Under the pieces are notes generated by a model. That model had not been told where the DNA came from and ran no database searches. It worked only from the letters and a program-made list of their open reading frames with translations. Made by a program: the position numbers and the translations under genes. From Grammothele lineata (Eukaryota > Basidiomycota > Agaricomycetes > Polyporales > Polyporaceae), in assembly GCA_002150815.3 (NCBI GenBank), contig NDFF03000098.1, positions 62,001-126,000 on the forward strand: a DNA stretch of 64,000 nucleotides. Reading direction: 5' to 3'. This document shows, in pieces, positions 32,501 to 43,961 of this stretch. Positions within the stretch are counted from its first letter, which is position 1. Every line of letters begins with the position of its first letter.

Positions 32501-34713
32501 ATGTGGTTTTTGAGTACTTCGAGCGCAGAACTCAAGTTCTTCGCCCGCCCCGAAGACGTCCCTCATCCGGGGTACGCGATCCTCTCTCATGTGTGGCTAC
32601 CAGAAGAACAGGAGGACACATTCCAGAGCGTTCGTGGATACGCCGAGCTGTGCCAGCGAAACGTGTCCGGGGACGTCAATCGCCTCAGCAGCGTACAACA
32701 TCCTCGGAAGCGTGACTACCTCCGTCACTTCGCATCGCGTTCCGTCTCGCTCCCTCTCTCGAAGTCGAACACAACGTCTACCGCGGAGGCCGTGCCACCT
32801 CGCTTTGGCTCATCGGTGGCCGGAGCGGAGGGCGGACCCCATCATCCACCCGCCATATCATCCCAAACGACGCCCCGGGACCTCGTCTCGCCCAAAATCC
32901 GCGACTTCCTCCTCACCGCCGAGCGGCACGGGTACCAGTGGGCGTGGGCAGACACGTGCTGTATCGACAAGCGCAGTAGTGCAGAGCTCTCCGAGGCGAT
33001 CAACTCTATGTTCCGCTACTACGCGCTCTCCGACGTCTGCTACGTCTTCCTCGCCGACGTTCCTCCCCCCTCCTTCGCCTCTTCTTCCTCCGACGGCAGA
33101 AACGGCGTGGAGCACCCAAAGTCCGACTTCCGCAGGAGCCGCTGGCACGAACGCGGCTGGACGCTGCAGGAGCTGCTCGCGCCCAAGACGGTCGTGTTCA
33201 TGTCCGCCGCGTGGACGCCCTTAGGCACGAAGTTCGGGCTGGTCAGGACGCTCACGGAGGTGACGAAGATCCCCGCGGCGGTGATCCTGTTCGAGAAGGA
33301 CGTCGCGGAGATGAGCGTCGCGCAGCGCCTGTCGTGGGCCGCGCACCGGGAGACGACGAGGGTCGAGGACGAGGCGTATTGCCTGTTTGGGCTGTTTGGG
33401 ATCAATATGCCGACGCTGTATGGGGAGGGGCGGAATGCGTTCTATAGGTTGCAGGAGGAGATCATGAGGCGGTCGACGGACACGTCCTTTCTTGCGTGGG
33501 GGGACTGTGTGAACGTGGACACGATGGAGCAAGAGTTCCCGGATATTGGGGGGTACGATGTTTCGAGGCCCATACACCACCTCCTTGCACCGTCTCCGAG
33601 ATATTTTGAAGATATGACGGGAGTGTATTCCGCGCGCTCCTTTAACAGGGGCTTGGACTTGCAAGAGGTAAGGGTTATGATCTGTCGCTGTGCACTTGGC
33701 AGCTCCTCATCCAGTTTCATCTGTGGTAGGACGGTATGCTTACTATACGCGACGACTTCGAGGCGTTCAAGCGGCCGACGTTCATGATCACCCCTCTTGG
33801 TGTTCGCGCACACATAGCCGTAATCGAAATTGACGACACCTACGCCATCGCAGACCTCTCCGCCTCCGACCAAGGACGCAAGCTGTGGCTCATTCTCCGC
33901 CGAAGCGCTGAAACCGTCGAATCGGACAGGCCTGTCTACCACTGTGGTCTGTCCCCAAAGAGAGGCTACATACGTCGGCTGGCGACGTCACCGAGCAGCG
34001 AACACCTCGAGAAGCTCAACTGGAGGGACGTGTACATCACCCTCCGCCCCGCCTACCGCGCGACGCAGTTTGCGTCCATGCAGGACGGGCCGGGGCTCCT
34101 CGTCACCCTCCTCAGCAACGCGCCCTCGGCCCCATATCGCATCCGGAATTCTACCCTTTTGGCATTGGCGACGCAGAGCTTCCACCTCAAGCGCCTCATT
34201 CACACCCAGGCAAACGCCCCAAATACCTTCGCGTCGGTGTCGGTGTCGAAGCCGTGGACGGACAACGTCCCCGTGACGATGCTCTTCACGAAGAACGGAA
34301 TCGCGGAGGGCATATTCGTCGCGCTGACCCTCGGCAGGTGCTTCGAGCTCAACGGTCCAAGCATCCATAAATGGACCGCATCGGACGTCCCGGGCCCCGC
34401 CGAACCCACTGGCACCTCTTCCGGCTCAGATTCTGCGCAGGAGCCGCTGCTCTCGGAGCAGCACTACGCGTCCGTCCGCTTCTACGACGCCGACAACGAG
34501 CCTTGGCACGTCCCGAAGTCCCACACTTGCCCGGAAGACCACGTTCGGTTTTGGCTGCGGCGCACGAAGGCGTTTAAGGGCGAGGTGACGGACGTGTGGG
34601 GTGAGTCGTGGGAGATCGAGGCGAGCGTGGTGGTCTCGCTGAGTCCGGTGAGCGCGTCTGGGGAGACGCTTGAGGTGCATGTGGAGAATATTGTGGTGAG
34701 AACGTCTTCGTGA
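32501..34713 (+). CDS. HET-domain protein HET-3
   Basis: Predicted 716-aa HET-domain protein. Exon 1 is 32501..33667 and exon 2 is 33730..34713, with a phase-0 intron (donor GTAAGG, acceptor GGTAG). It starts MWFLSTSSAELKFF. Block 1 is GYAILSHVW, block 2 is WADTCCIDKRSSAELSEAINSM, block 3 is RGWTLQELLAP, then TTRVEDEAYCLFGLFGINM and YGEGRNAFYRLQEEI. An insertion of about 60 residues, Ser/Pro/Ala-rich, separates block 1 from block 2 and ends TPRDLVSPKIRDF; only HET-4 has a similar one. The C-terminal domain is shorter and more divergent than in HET-2/HET-5 (RPTFMITPLGVRAHIAVIEI, NWRDVYITLRP) but keeps CPEDHVRFW at 34528-34554. It is convergent with HET-4, whose stop lies 256 bp away. Confidence 0.9.
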
Positions 34714-34969
34714 TGTGAAGGTTGTTTTTTCGCTGATCTGAGGGTGGATGCGAGCAGCTCACGGACAAGACGGAGGTCTGATTCGACTCTGACAACCCAA
34801 TGCTCGGGGTAAGATGTAGCCTACTAGTAGAGGTCGTAAGCTGTTCAATTCTTTTTCACTTATGAAAGTACATATTGTTTGGGTATAGTGCACGCCGATG
34901 CCTCCACAAATACTATCAGGTATTCCATGAACAACCATACAGCATCTTAGTGCAAGGGGAACTCACGTC

Positions 34970-37115
34970 CTACTCTCCACCCGCTTCGACGTCCTTCAAA
35001 CATAACACGAGCGTCTCCCCAGCCAAGTTCAGCGGACACGTAGTGAAACATAGCCTCATCCTAGGCGCACCCAAGTCTGCGCCGGCCTCTCCTCCCGCGG
35101 CAAAAACCTTCACCCACCGTGACCAGTCCGTGATATGATCCTCCGCGCAGACATGATCGGGCGAAAGCACCTCGGAGAGGTCGTGGGCAAGCGGGCGCAC
35201 GCGCCCGTGGAAACGCACAGATGCCCAATGTGGGCCCGCCGAGACGTAGCTTGACGAACGTGAGCGGCCAAGACGAGTCGGGGTGACGTGTGGACTGAGC
35301 CCGCCCGCTTGTCCCAGGGATGTGAATGCTTCGGCGCCGAACTCGTCGCACCGCCCGAGTGTGACGGAGAACCACCAGCTAGCGTCGCGGAAGGCGATCG
35401 GCGGGTTACGATGTGCGGCGAAGAGGAGCGCGACGACGGGGGCACAGCGAGGCACAGAGGGAGGCGCGGTCGCGACGTCCTCGAGTGTCCAGCGGTAGCC
35501 ACCGCGGCCCAGTGGGCGGAGCGAGGGCTCGTAGAAGCGGAACGGGGCGCGTGTGGTGTTGTTCATGCGGAGGAGGGTGTGTTCCCAGGGCTGCGGGGGA
35601 GTGGCTGCACGGAAGGGTGGATGTGGTGCGAGATGGATCGTACGCCACTCGAAGTCGAGGGGAGCTTTCGTAGCGGCGACGAGGTCTTTTATGGGTACGA
35701 TACGGGCGTGAGTCTTGGATGAAGAGGTGTGTGAAGTGGTTGTGTGGTAGAGGGGACGCGTGGGGTCGGCAGCGTCATCGCATGGGACTAGAGCGAGTCC
35801 AAGAAGCTCTTGAGACGCATTTGAACAGAAGAGGATAGCGACGAGGAATCCGGGAAGATCGATGACGGGAATGTGGGTCCGAACGCCGTAGGGCGTGATA
35901 GTGAATGTAGGGATCTTAGTTTCCAGGTCTGGCCCGCGATCTGAAGCAAAGTCGTCTGGATCTTGATCGGGACGCTGCAATACATGACGGTCAGCATATG
36001 CTCTTAGAATCCGTGGAGTGCAGCTTGCGTACCTGAAGGCTGTCGATAATGTCTGCATCTTGCAAGCCGAACTCGATTGCCTGACATCGATCAAAGTACT
36101 CCGGGGATGGCGCGAAGAGGTAGGAGTGGGCCGATGAGTGAAGGGATTGATGGTCGTCAAGATTGAAGGCAAAGTCTCTGCTCAACTCAGTGGCAGGAAT
36201 AGGATCGCCCCAGGCGAAGAGAGACGTATCGATTGATGTCTTCATGATTTCCTCCTGAAGGCGGTAGAATGCCTTCTTTCCTTCGCCGTACAACGTTGGC
36301 ATGTTGATTCCGAAGATGCCCATCAAGCAGTATGCCGCATCCTCCGGACGCGTCGTCTCGCGCCAGGCGGCCCAGGACATCCTGCGTGCGACGCTAATGT
36401 CGGCCACATCCGTTTCGAAGCGGAGGACGCTGGCAGGCACTTTAGTGATATTCTCCAACATCTCTGCGAGCTCCATCTTCGTACCGAGAACCTGCCACTC
36501 GCGCGAGATGAAAACGACGCTCTTCGGTGCGACGAGTTCCTGCAACGTCCAGCCGCGCCTGTGCCAGCGGCTCCTCCTAAACGGGCTATCGGCGCCAATG
36601 CCGGATCCTCGGGGAACGTCCGCGAGGTAGGCGTAACACACGCCCGCGAGAGAGTAGTATCGAAACATCGAGTTGATCGCTTCTGAGAGGTCCGCGCTGC
36701 TCGTCTTGTCGATGCAGCAGGTATCGGCCCAGGCCCAGCGGTAACCCTGTTTCTCGGCAAGAAGGCACAGCTGGCGAATTTTGGGGGACACGAGATCGCG
36801 AGGGGTGGAAAGGGTGGGGAATACCTGGTGTTGACTCGCGGGGATCGATGTAGCCCGTCGAACAAGCCGAGAGACGGTACGCCGAGCGCGAGAAAATGAG
36901 CGCGGAGCAGCGGCGAATGATGTCGATGGACTGGCAGCACTGGTATTTTGGGCTGAGGAAGTATACGATCTGCATCGGTCTCGGAGTACCCGCATATCCT
37001 GATATGTCTGCTCCTCCCCCTGCCAGACATGGGACAGGATAGCATACTGTCCTGTGATTTCCTCTGGGGAGGCGAAGAATTCAAGTTCAGCTGTGCCGGT
37101 CCGGAGAAGCCACAT
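34970..37115 (-). CDS. HET-domain protein HET-4
   Basis: Predicted 695-aa HET-domain protein. Exon 1 is 36033..37115 and exon 2 is 34970..35974, with a phase-0 intron (donor GTACGC, acceptor TTGCAG). It starts MWLLRTGTAELEFF. Blocks: QYAILSHVWQ, WADTCCIDKTSSADLSEAINSM, RGWTLQELVAP, then TTRPEDAAYCLMGIFGINM (the paralogs have EDEAY) and YGEGKKAFYRLQEEI. A long Ser/Ala/Arg-rich insertion sits between blocks 1 and 2 and ends TPRDLVSPKIRQL, like HET-3, so the two form a sister pair arranged tail to tail. Exon 2 has IPTFTITPYGVRTHIPVIDL, DPTRPLYHT and CAEDHITDW at 35123-35149. It is divergent from HET-5. The function is inferred as for the other HET proteins. Confidence 0.9.
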
Positions 37116-38688
37116 GATCTGAACCGGAACAGGTCAGATTCGAGCGGCGTGGCAGCTGAAGGTGACGATACTAGACGAACCTTTGACCTTGGAAAAGAGA
37201 GGCAATATGCGGAGGGGCTGTAAACCAGTTTATATGTCAAGATGGGCGCGCCATCGTGGCATACGCACGCTCAAGGCAATATTGGCCATCTGTCATCGGT
37301 GTTCTTTCGATCGAACCAGGGCTATACGCCGTTCTACACGAGGGCGTGCGAAATAAACAACAAAACGAAATTGTTGCTGCGGAAATATAACGTTAACTTC
37401 CGACCTGGAACTCTCGAATATAGAAACCGTATAAGCACGCGTTCACCTTCACATCTCAAACGTATCAACGCACTGCATGCCACGGGGCTTGGTGGTCGGA
37501 GGCTGTGCTCTTGGGAACGGTGCACCGCCCGCTCCTAGTGCGCGGCGATAAAGGGAAAGAAAGTTACGACATGTATCGTAGGAGGGGTATAATGACATTT
37601 GAGCAGAACGGGATCATGGTGAAGTCCGAGGCGAGGAGGCTCGAGAAAAGTTGGGACTTCCGGACAAGTCGGAATTTACTAAACAAGTGCGACGCGCGCC
37701 TCCAGGTCGGCCGGTGATCTGCCACGTGGAAGCACGTGGTTTCCAGGTGGTCGGCCGCCGGACCGCTTCGCACTCAGCCTTAGGCAGGCTGTACCCACGA
37801 TTTTCTCGACCTTTTCTTCGCTGAGCAAAGAGTCTCCTCGTCGCCTGTCCTATAACCAATTCCGTATTGTACCGCTGAGGGTCGAACGAGAACCGCCCAC
37901 TTCTTTTTTTTGATCCTCAAGTTTGCGGAATCTGCCAAGACGGCCCGGAGCAGCCGAAGTGGAAATTGTTGCTCGTGCAAAGCTACGCCGTCGGTTCACA
38001 ATCTAATACTCGCAGAATCCATGGTGCGCTGCCGTCCTATCTGTCGCTCTTCCTTCGCCGAAACTTCGTTGTTTCACGTGTCTCCATAATCATGCACTTC
38101 CGAATGAGGGATTGATAGCCCCGGCGTGTCAAATGGTCATACAACAGTTTAGACGCAACATAGTTCATGTTACCTTTCTAACCCTTCCATCTTATCATCA
38201 TTATGCTTTCAATCTGACGCTTCCCTCGCTCAGCGTAATACACAAGAAGAACAAATCAAAGAGCTGAACGGCGGATGAAGCATGCCAAACTGGGTCAGCT
38301 TGAAGATCACTCTCAGATTACATAATCAGATGCTCTGCAATCAATGTCGAATGTAGTCGTAACGATGCGACAGATCGCCGCGTGAGTGTGCGCAGTACTA
38401 GACTATATCACGATTAGCGTCCTTTGACGGATGACTGATGAATTGATGAAATACTGACCATACTCCCCCGCTCAAAGCTCATGCCCTTTGGACTTCCCAC
38501 CCGGCGACGACGTTCTCGACCGTGCGAACCCCCACACGTCCTTGCTGCTTCGTGTTCTTTCTTGCCTTGAAGCTGCCTTGACACCAGTATCGTACCCATC
38601 CTATTGTGAGTTTACTGCTTATTTTCTCACGATATGCACGTTGCTGAAGGCTGACCTTCTGAAGCTCGCCCTAGCAGGTCATAGCAAT
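37116..38688. other. Divergent intergenic region between HET-4 and HET-5
   Basis: 1.57 kb that must carry both HET-4 and HET-5 promoters. Several AT-rich stretches and a T run near 37900 are present, but no clear TATA box at a useful distance and no gene. HET-5 also has an in-frame upstream ATG at 38488 that would add 67 residues; I prefer the MWLLST start shared by all paralogs. Confidence 0.45.
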
Positions 38689-41090
38689 ATGTGGCTGCTC
38701 AGTACCGACCGTGCAGAACTTCACTTCTTTCCAGACCCGTCCCGGGTACCTGGGGGCTACGCGACCCTCTCGCATACATGGCGCGGAGAGGAGCAGTCTC
38801 ACCAGGACGTGCTCAGTCTTCAACGGCGTTGTAAGATGTCTGGCACGAATCCCCGAGACCTCGCAGCCCCGAAAATCCGGAATTGCTGTATCATTGCGGA
38901 GCGCGACGGCCATGCCTGGATATGGGTGGATACCTGCTGCATTGACAAGACCAGCAGTACAGAGCTCTCGGAGGCTATCAACTCGATGTGGAGGTGGTAC
39001 GTTTGCGCCGAGGTGTGTTATGCCTTCCTTGCGGACGTTCCCACCCACGATATCCCGAGCGAGAGCGACTCCGCCTTCCGAAATTCTCGCTGGCACAAGC
39101 GTGGATGGACTCTTCAAGAGCTCCTCGCTCCCTCCATAGTCATATTCCTGTCCAATACCTGGACTCGCCTCGGCACGAAGCACGAGCTCGCGGACATTCT
39201 CAACGATGTCACCGGCATCCGGAAGGAAGTCTTGCGCAGAGAGAGAGCTCCCTTCAATATATCCGTCGCAGAGCGCCTTGGATGGGCGTCGAAAAGAGAA
39301 ACAACGCGTGTTGAAGATGAGGCGTACTGCCTACTCGGTCTCTTCGGAATCAGTATGCCTACTATCTACGGCGAAGGCAGAGAGGCGTTTCGGCGCTTCC
39401 AGCACGAGATCGCTAGGACATCCTTGGATGCGAGTCTCTTCGCATGGGGTTCTTCCTATGAAACCCGGGAAGGCGAGGTTCGGGAGCCTATCGCGCTGAA
39501 AGACATGTGGGCGGACTTCCATGGCCCATCACACGGAGAATCCTACCTATTCGCCGATTCGCCGGGTAGGTTTCAGACCTCGTCGACGGTGTACTTCACA
39601 CCAAACCTCACGGACTATATGGATCCCTATCTTCCGTCGCAATGGAAGGCTCGATCGGTACGCAGGGTTCTTGCTCTCCGCTCCCCTCTCAAGTTGACGC
39701 CCTCCGCCAGCCAGACGAACCAGATGACAGCCCGCGTAAGGCGCTCGGGCCCTTCGGGCGCATTGAGCTCCCGTCTTTTGAACTGACTAACAACGGGATG
39801 AAATGTCGCTTTCCCGTCGTCGACCTCGAGGGCTCCTATGCCATGGCCATCCTTCTATGCGAAACCTGGGACCAACACGTTGGCCTGCTACTCCACGCTG
39901 CGCCTGATACCGAGCTCCAGGACCCATCGCGGAAGAAGTACTACACCGGATACGCCTTCTCACGCAGCATCCTGGGCCGCCCTCAGTCGTGCCGTATCGC
40001 CTACCTGGGAAGCGACCTCCACAATCTTCAATTCCGAGGCCAGACGCTCAAAGCCGAGTGGCGCGACATCTGGATCCAACCCTTCCAGCCACACTGGCAC
40101 AGCAGCGATCCCGCCCGACAGTTGCTCTCCTTCAAGATCGACAGTCTCACCAATGCACCTTTCTATGTACCGCGTTGGCATATCAGCACGTTCCAGGCCT
40201 TCGGGTTCCTCGCGAGCGCGAGCATAGTCGAGCCAACGAAGGAGGGCGGAGCGAAGTCGTCGACGGTGACGTTCATGAAGACGTCAGGGTGCGAGGCTGT
40301 CCGTCTCTCGCTCGGTCTTTGCACCCTCGCGCAGGAGGACAACCCTGACGCGCGTCCAGCTCACTGGGCATGGGCAGAGATCTCGCATGCGGCAACGTGG
40401 CTGGATCCGTGGACGACGCGCGAGCACGTCTGCGCTGAGGACCACGTCGACGCGTGGGGACCCCGCCGTACGCGTGACTTCGTCGAGGGCGAGCGCGTCG
40501 TGAGGGTTTCGTTCCGCCCCTGGGGACATAACCCCGACACGACGCTCGAGCTCCACGTCGAGTTGCACGGCGAGGTCTATGAGGAAATCATGCGCGAAAA
40601 CGGCCTCGCGCTCGTCTCGCTCGACGAAGCGTTTCGGCAGTCCGTGCCCATAGCACCCGAAGGCACTGTAGTGCCGGCCCTTGAGGAGAGGAGGTTCGCG
40701 TGGCAGGCGCCGTCACGTTCGACGACACTCGCTCCGCCACCCGTAGACCTTTCCCCATCACCGTCGCCGACACTGGCGCTGTTGCCGCGGGAGCCGGAAG
40801 GATCTTTCTGGAGTGCTGCTCCCACCTATGTATCCCGCTTGCGGAATGCGATCCTTGCTGGCCCAGAGCAGCAGCCGCTGGATCCGCACCGGCTGTCCTC
40901 CCTGTTGACTGATGTCGAGCGGAGCGCATTCATCCTGTCGCCACTGGCGCCTGAAACTCTACCACCTCGGAGTGAAGTGTCGTTCATGCGTAGAACGTTG
41001 ATGGCTGTCCTTTCGAGTCCCGTCACACAGTCTGCCATTACGACTGCGGCTGTGATCGCGCTGTGGGAGTTACGATCTAGTAGGAGGTAG
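38689..41090 (+). CDS. HET-domain protein HET-5
   Basis: Predicted 782-aa HET-domain protein. Exon 1 is 38689..39657 (969 nt, same length as HET-2) and exon 2 is 39711..41090; phase-0 intron (donor GTACGC, acceptor GCCAG). Blocks: GYATLSHTWR, WVDTCCIDKTSSTELSEAINSM, RGWTLQELLAP, TTRVEDEAYCLLGLFGISM, YGEGREAFRRFQHEI. The C-terminal domain starts GPFGRIELPSFELTNNGMKC, as in HET-1 and HET-2, and has WRDIWIQP and CAEDHVDAW at 40431-40457. After a Pro/Ser linker the protein ends in a hydrophobic segment (TQSAITTAAVIALWEL) followed by RSSRR, which could be a tail anchor; none of the other copies shows this clearly. It is convergent with HET-6 (193 bp between stops). Confidence 0.9.
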
Positions 41091-41283
41091 CACTGGACGG
41101 CGCGCTCGGTTTCTGTGCGTATGTATCGCATAGTATATTTCTTACTCTATCTTTGTTGGATCCAGTTCGAGAAATGAGTGAGTGGTAGTTGTCTCCCAAT
41201 CTCCGGGGCGACCACTAAGACAGATGTAAGCAAAACGAACGGGCGCCGATAAGGGCAAAACATGCGGCTGACCATTCTCCGAG

Positions 41284-43174
41284 TTATGACATTCTTACTA
41301 TCGGTTTGAAGTCGATATTGAGCACCAACGTCTCGCCTGTAGGATTCATCGGACATTTCGTGAAAGAGACGACGATTGGGATCCATCCTGGGTAGTAAGC
41401 CGTGAACGTCCTCTTTCCATCCTTCCACTCGCAAATGTGATCTCCAGGGCATGAGTGCGTCGAAACCGGCGGAGCGGTAGGCAGTTCGTTGTACTGATAG
41501 CTGAGCTGCTCCATCGACGCCCAGTGTGGCCCTAGGCTGTGTCGTTGACCATTACCTACACCAATGGTTCCGCCAGAGCTGGCCCCGTTCCCGTGTGCGG
41601 GAACTGTGCATCGGCCGAGTCGGAGGATCCAGAAGTACTTGCGTGAAAGCGATCTGTTCTCAAGCGCAAGCGCGAGAGGTGGCGTTCCGTTCCAAGGGAA
41701 GGGCACGTCGGTAGCATAGAGGACGCGCACACTCTGCTCCGTTCCAAGTGTGCGGAGGTGCACTTCCGGTATGCGGAAGGGTGCGAAGAGTCCACCATTG
41801 ATGAGTGCCAGCGTACGCGGAAGGTCCGCGTTGAGCCTAAGGGATGGGCGGTGTGCGAAGTAGATGGTCTTGGGGCTACCAAGAGGGACGACGTGGCTCT
41901 GGAGCAGCGACCTGATTCGAACGATGCGCTTGTGAGGCTCGGCGGTGTGGAAGAGAGGAAGATTGGGGTCGAGAGCATCGGGGCAAGGGTTGAGGACGAG
42001 GCCGAGAGGATCCTCTCTTATTGAGCAGAACAGTATTGCTATCGAGATACCATTCGGTAGTATCAGAACTGGCAGTCTGGCATAGAATCCGTATGGTGTG
42101 CTCGTAAACGTGGGCAGACTGACGATCTCTGACGTAGATGAGTCGACATGCATTCCCACTGCATCGTTGTCCTGACGGATAGTCAGCTAACGGTAACCAT
42201 ATTCCCGAGTTACAGCTACATACCTGAGTTTGTGCGGATAGGTCTGGCGCCTTGCACTCAACATCGTGACAATCTAAGAATGCGGCGGGGGACGGTGCCA
42301 AGAGGTAACACGAATCATCCGGGTGCAAATCGCAAGGTTTGCGTTCCGAGGTCGCCAAGTTCGCTTCGACCGTCGCATTTTCGGACAACCCGCTTCCCCA
42401 CGCGAAGAGGGATGTGTCTGGATTTCGTTCCATGATTTTCTCCTGCAAACGCCGAAATGATTCGCGCCCTTCTCCATAGCAGACAGACATGTTGATTCCG
42501 AAGATACCCATCAGGGAATATGCTTCGTCCTCGATCCGTGTTGTACTGCGCAGCGCCGCCCACGACATTCTCCTCGCAACACTGGCGCTCCGCACGTCTT
42601 GCTGCATCTGCAGCACTTCCGCCGGCACCCGAGTGATATCGCTCAGCAATTCCGCGAGCTCTGCTTTGGTACCGATAACGTTCCAATCCTGAGACAGGAA
42701 TAGTACGAGCTGCGGTGCGAGAAGCTCTTGAAGGGTCCACCCGCGCCGATGCCACGCACTAATGCGGAATGGGGAGTTGGGCATCTTCAGATAGACATCA
42801 GAGAGAGATCCGCTGGGTACGTCACGCAGGTACGCGTAGCAGACGGAGGCGAGAGAGTACCATAGATACATTGAGTTGATTGCTTCAGAGAGCTCCGCGC
42901 CGTTCTGTTTGTCAATGCAGCACGTGTCGGCCCAGAGCCACTTGAAGCCATGTTTTTCGGCCAGTACACAGCAAGCACGTATCTTGGGTGAGAGGTGGTC
43001 TCGACTATTACTGGTGTCTCCAAGGGTCCTGCATTGAGCATTCAGGGCTCGAATCTCCTGGAACGTCTGCTCTTGCTCATCCCAGACGTGAGAAAGGATA
43101 GCGTAGCCTCCGGGGACCTTATCAGGAGACACGAATGGTGTCAACTCTGCTCTATCCGTGCTGAGAAGCCACAT
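41284..43174 (-). CDS. HET-domain protein HET-6
   Basis: Predicted 612-aa HET-domain protein, the shortest of the seven. Exon 1 is 42224..43174 and exon 2 is 41284..42171; phase-0 intron (donor GTATGT, acceptor GTCAG). It starts MWLLSTDRAELTPF. Blocks: GYAILSHVWD, WADTCCIDKQNGAELSEAINSM (QNG replaces the usual TSS), RGWTLQELLAP, TTRIEDEAYSLMGIFGINM, then SVCYGEGRESFRRLQEKI. The C-terminal domain resembles HET-4 (LPTFTSTPYGFYARLPVLIL, IAILFCS, LGLVLNPCPDALDP, NPTGETLVL) and keeps CPGDHICEW at 41425-41451. No Pro/Ser tail follows, so the protein ends soon after the conserved domain. Confidence 0.9.
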
Positions 43175-43961
43175 CTTGAAACTCTGTGTGAGAAAGGTTT
43201 AAATGAACTGAGAAAATGATATGAACGGAACCACGGGAGTATTTGCCTCAAGAACGATTCCAGGGGCTTCCGAGTCGAAGTTAGGCTTGGGACGCGTCGA
43301 TCTTGAACTTCAGACCTTGAACATGCACACCCTGCTTATGAGAATATTAGCCTCTGCCAGCCAGCACGAGTGAGATGGTTAGGGACTACCGTAACAGAAC
43401 ATTGCTTACCGGCGAGGCGGGCTCTCAGGCTATGGCAGTCACTGGCCCAGTGCGTATGATAAGTTCTAGGGCCGATGCCACCTCAGCTGCCTCGAGCTAT
43501 CAGCACCGCTTCGACCGATAATCTCAACCTCGAATGGTGAGGTAGACAACTTTGCGAAACGTTTTCGAGCTGAAGGTTCGAAGGGTTCTGAACTCAGCTT
43601 GTTGCACGGTCACAGTAGTCTGAGAAAGACTCTTACACGCGGCTTTGTGGCTACAGATCTTCGGAGATTCAACCTTGAAGCCCTTGAGATCACGTCAGCA
43701 TGTCAACCACGAGTGCTGGTGTTCGAGTCCCAGAGCGGGAGGTCTATTTTATTGAAGACTGAGGTGACGCTGACACGTAGACGGGCCAGAGAAACTAAGT
43801 ATCTGCAGTAACGCCCTCAATATACGTATAGAAATGAGGATTAAATGAGCCTGTGATATACATCATGCATAGTAACGAGTGTATAAAGTACAGTGATTCA
43901 GCTGCAAACGATGGAAGGAGGAAATGGTGACGAAGTATCACAGACACGAGGATACTGAATG
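43175..43961. other. Intergenic region between HET-6 and HET-7
   Basis: About 790 bp: HET-6 promoter and HET-7 3' flank, same strand. Two T-loop-like strings (near 43290 and 43730) were checked for tRNA and lack matching acceptor stems. No gene is supported. Confidence 0.45.

Noticed and set aside
43640..43760. GGTGTTCGAGTCCCAG string suggesting a tRNA
   Set aside because: The T stem does not pair over 5 bp and no 5' acceptor strand complementary to GCGGGAGG lies upstream.
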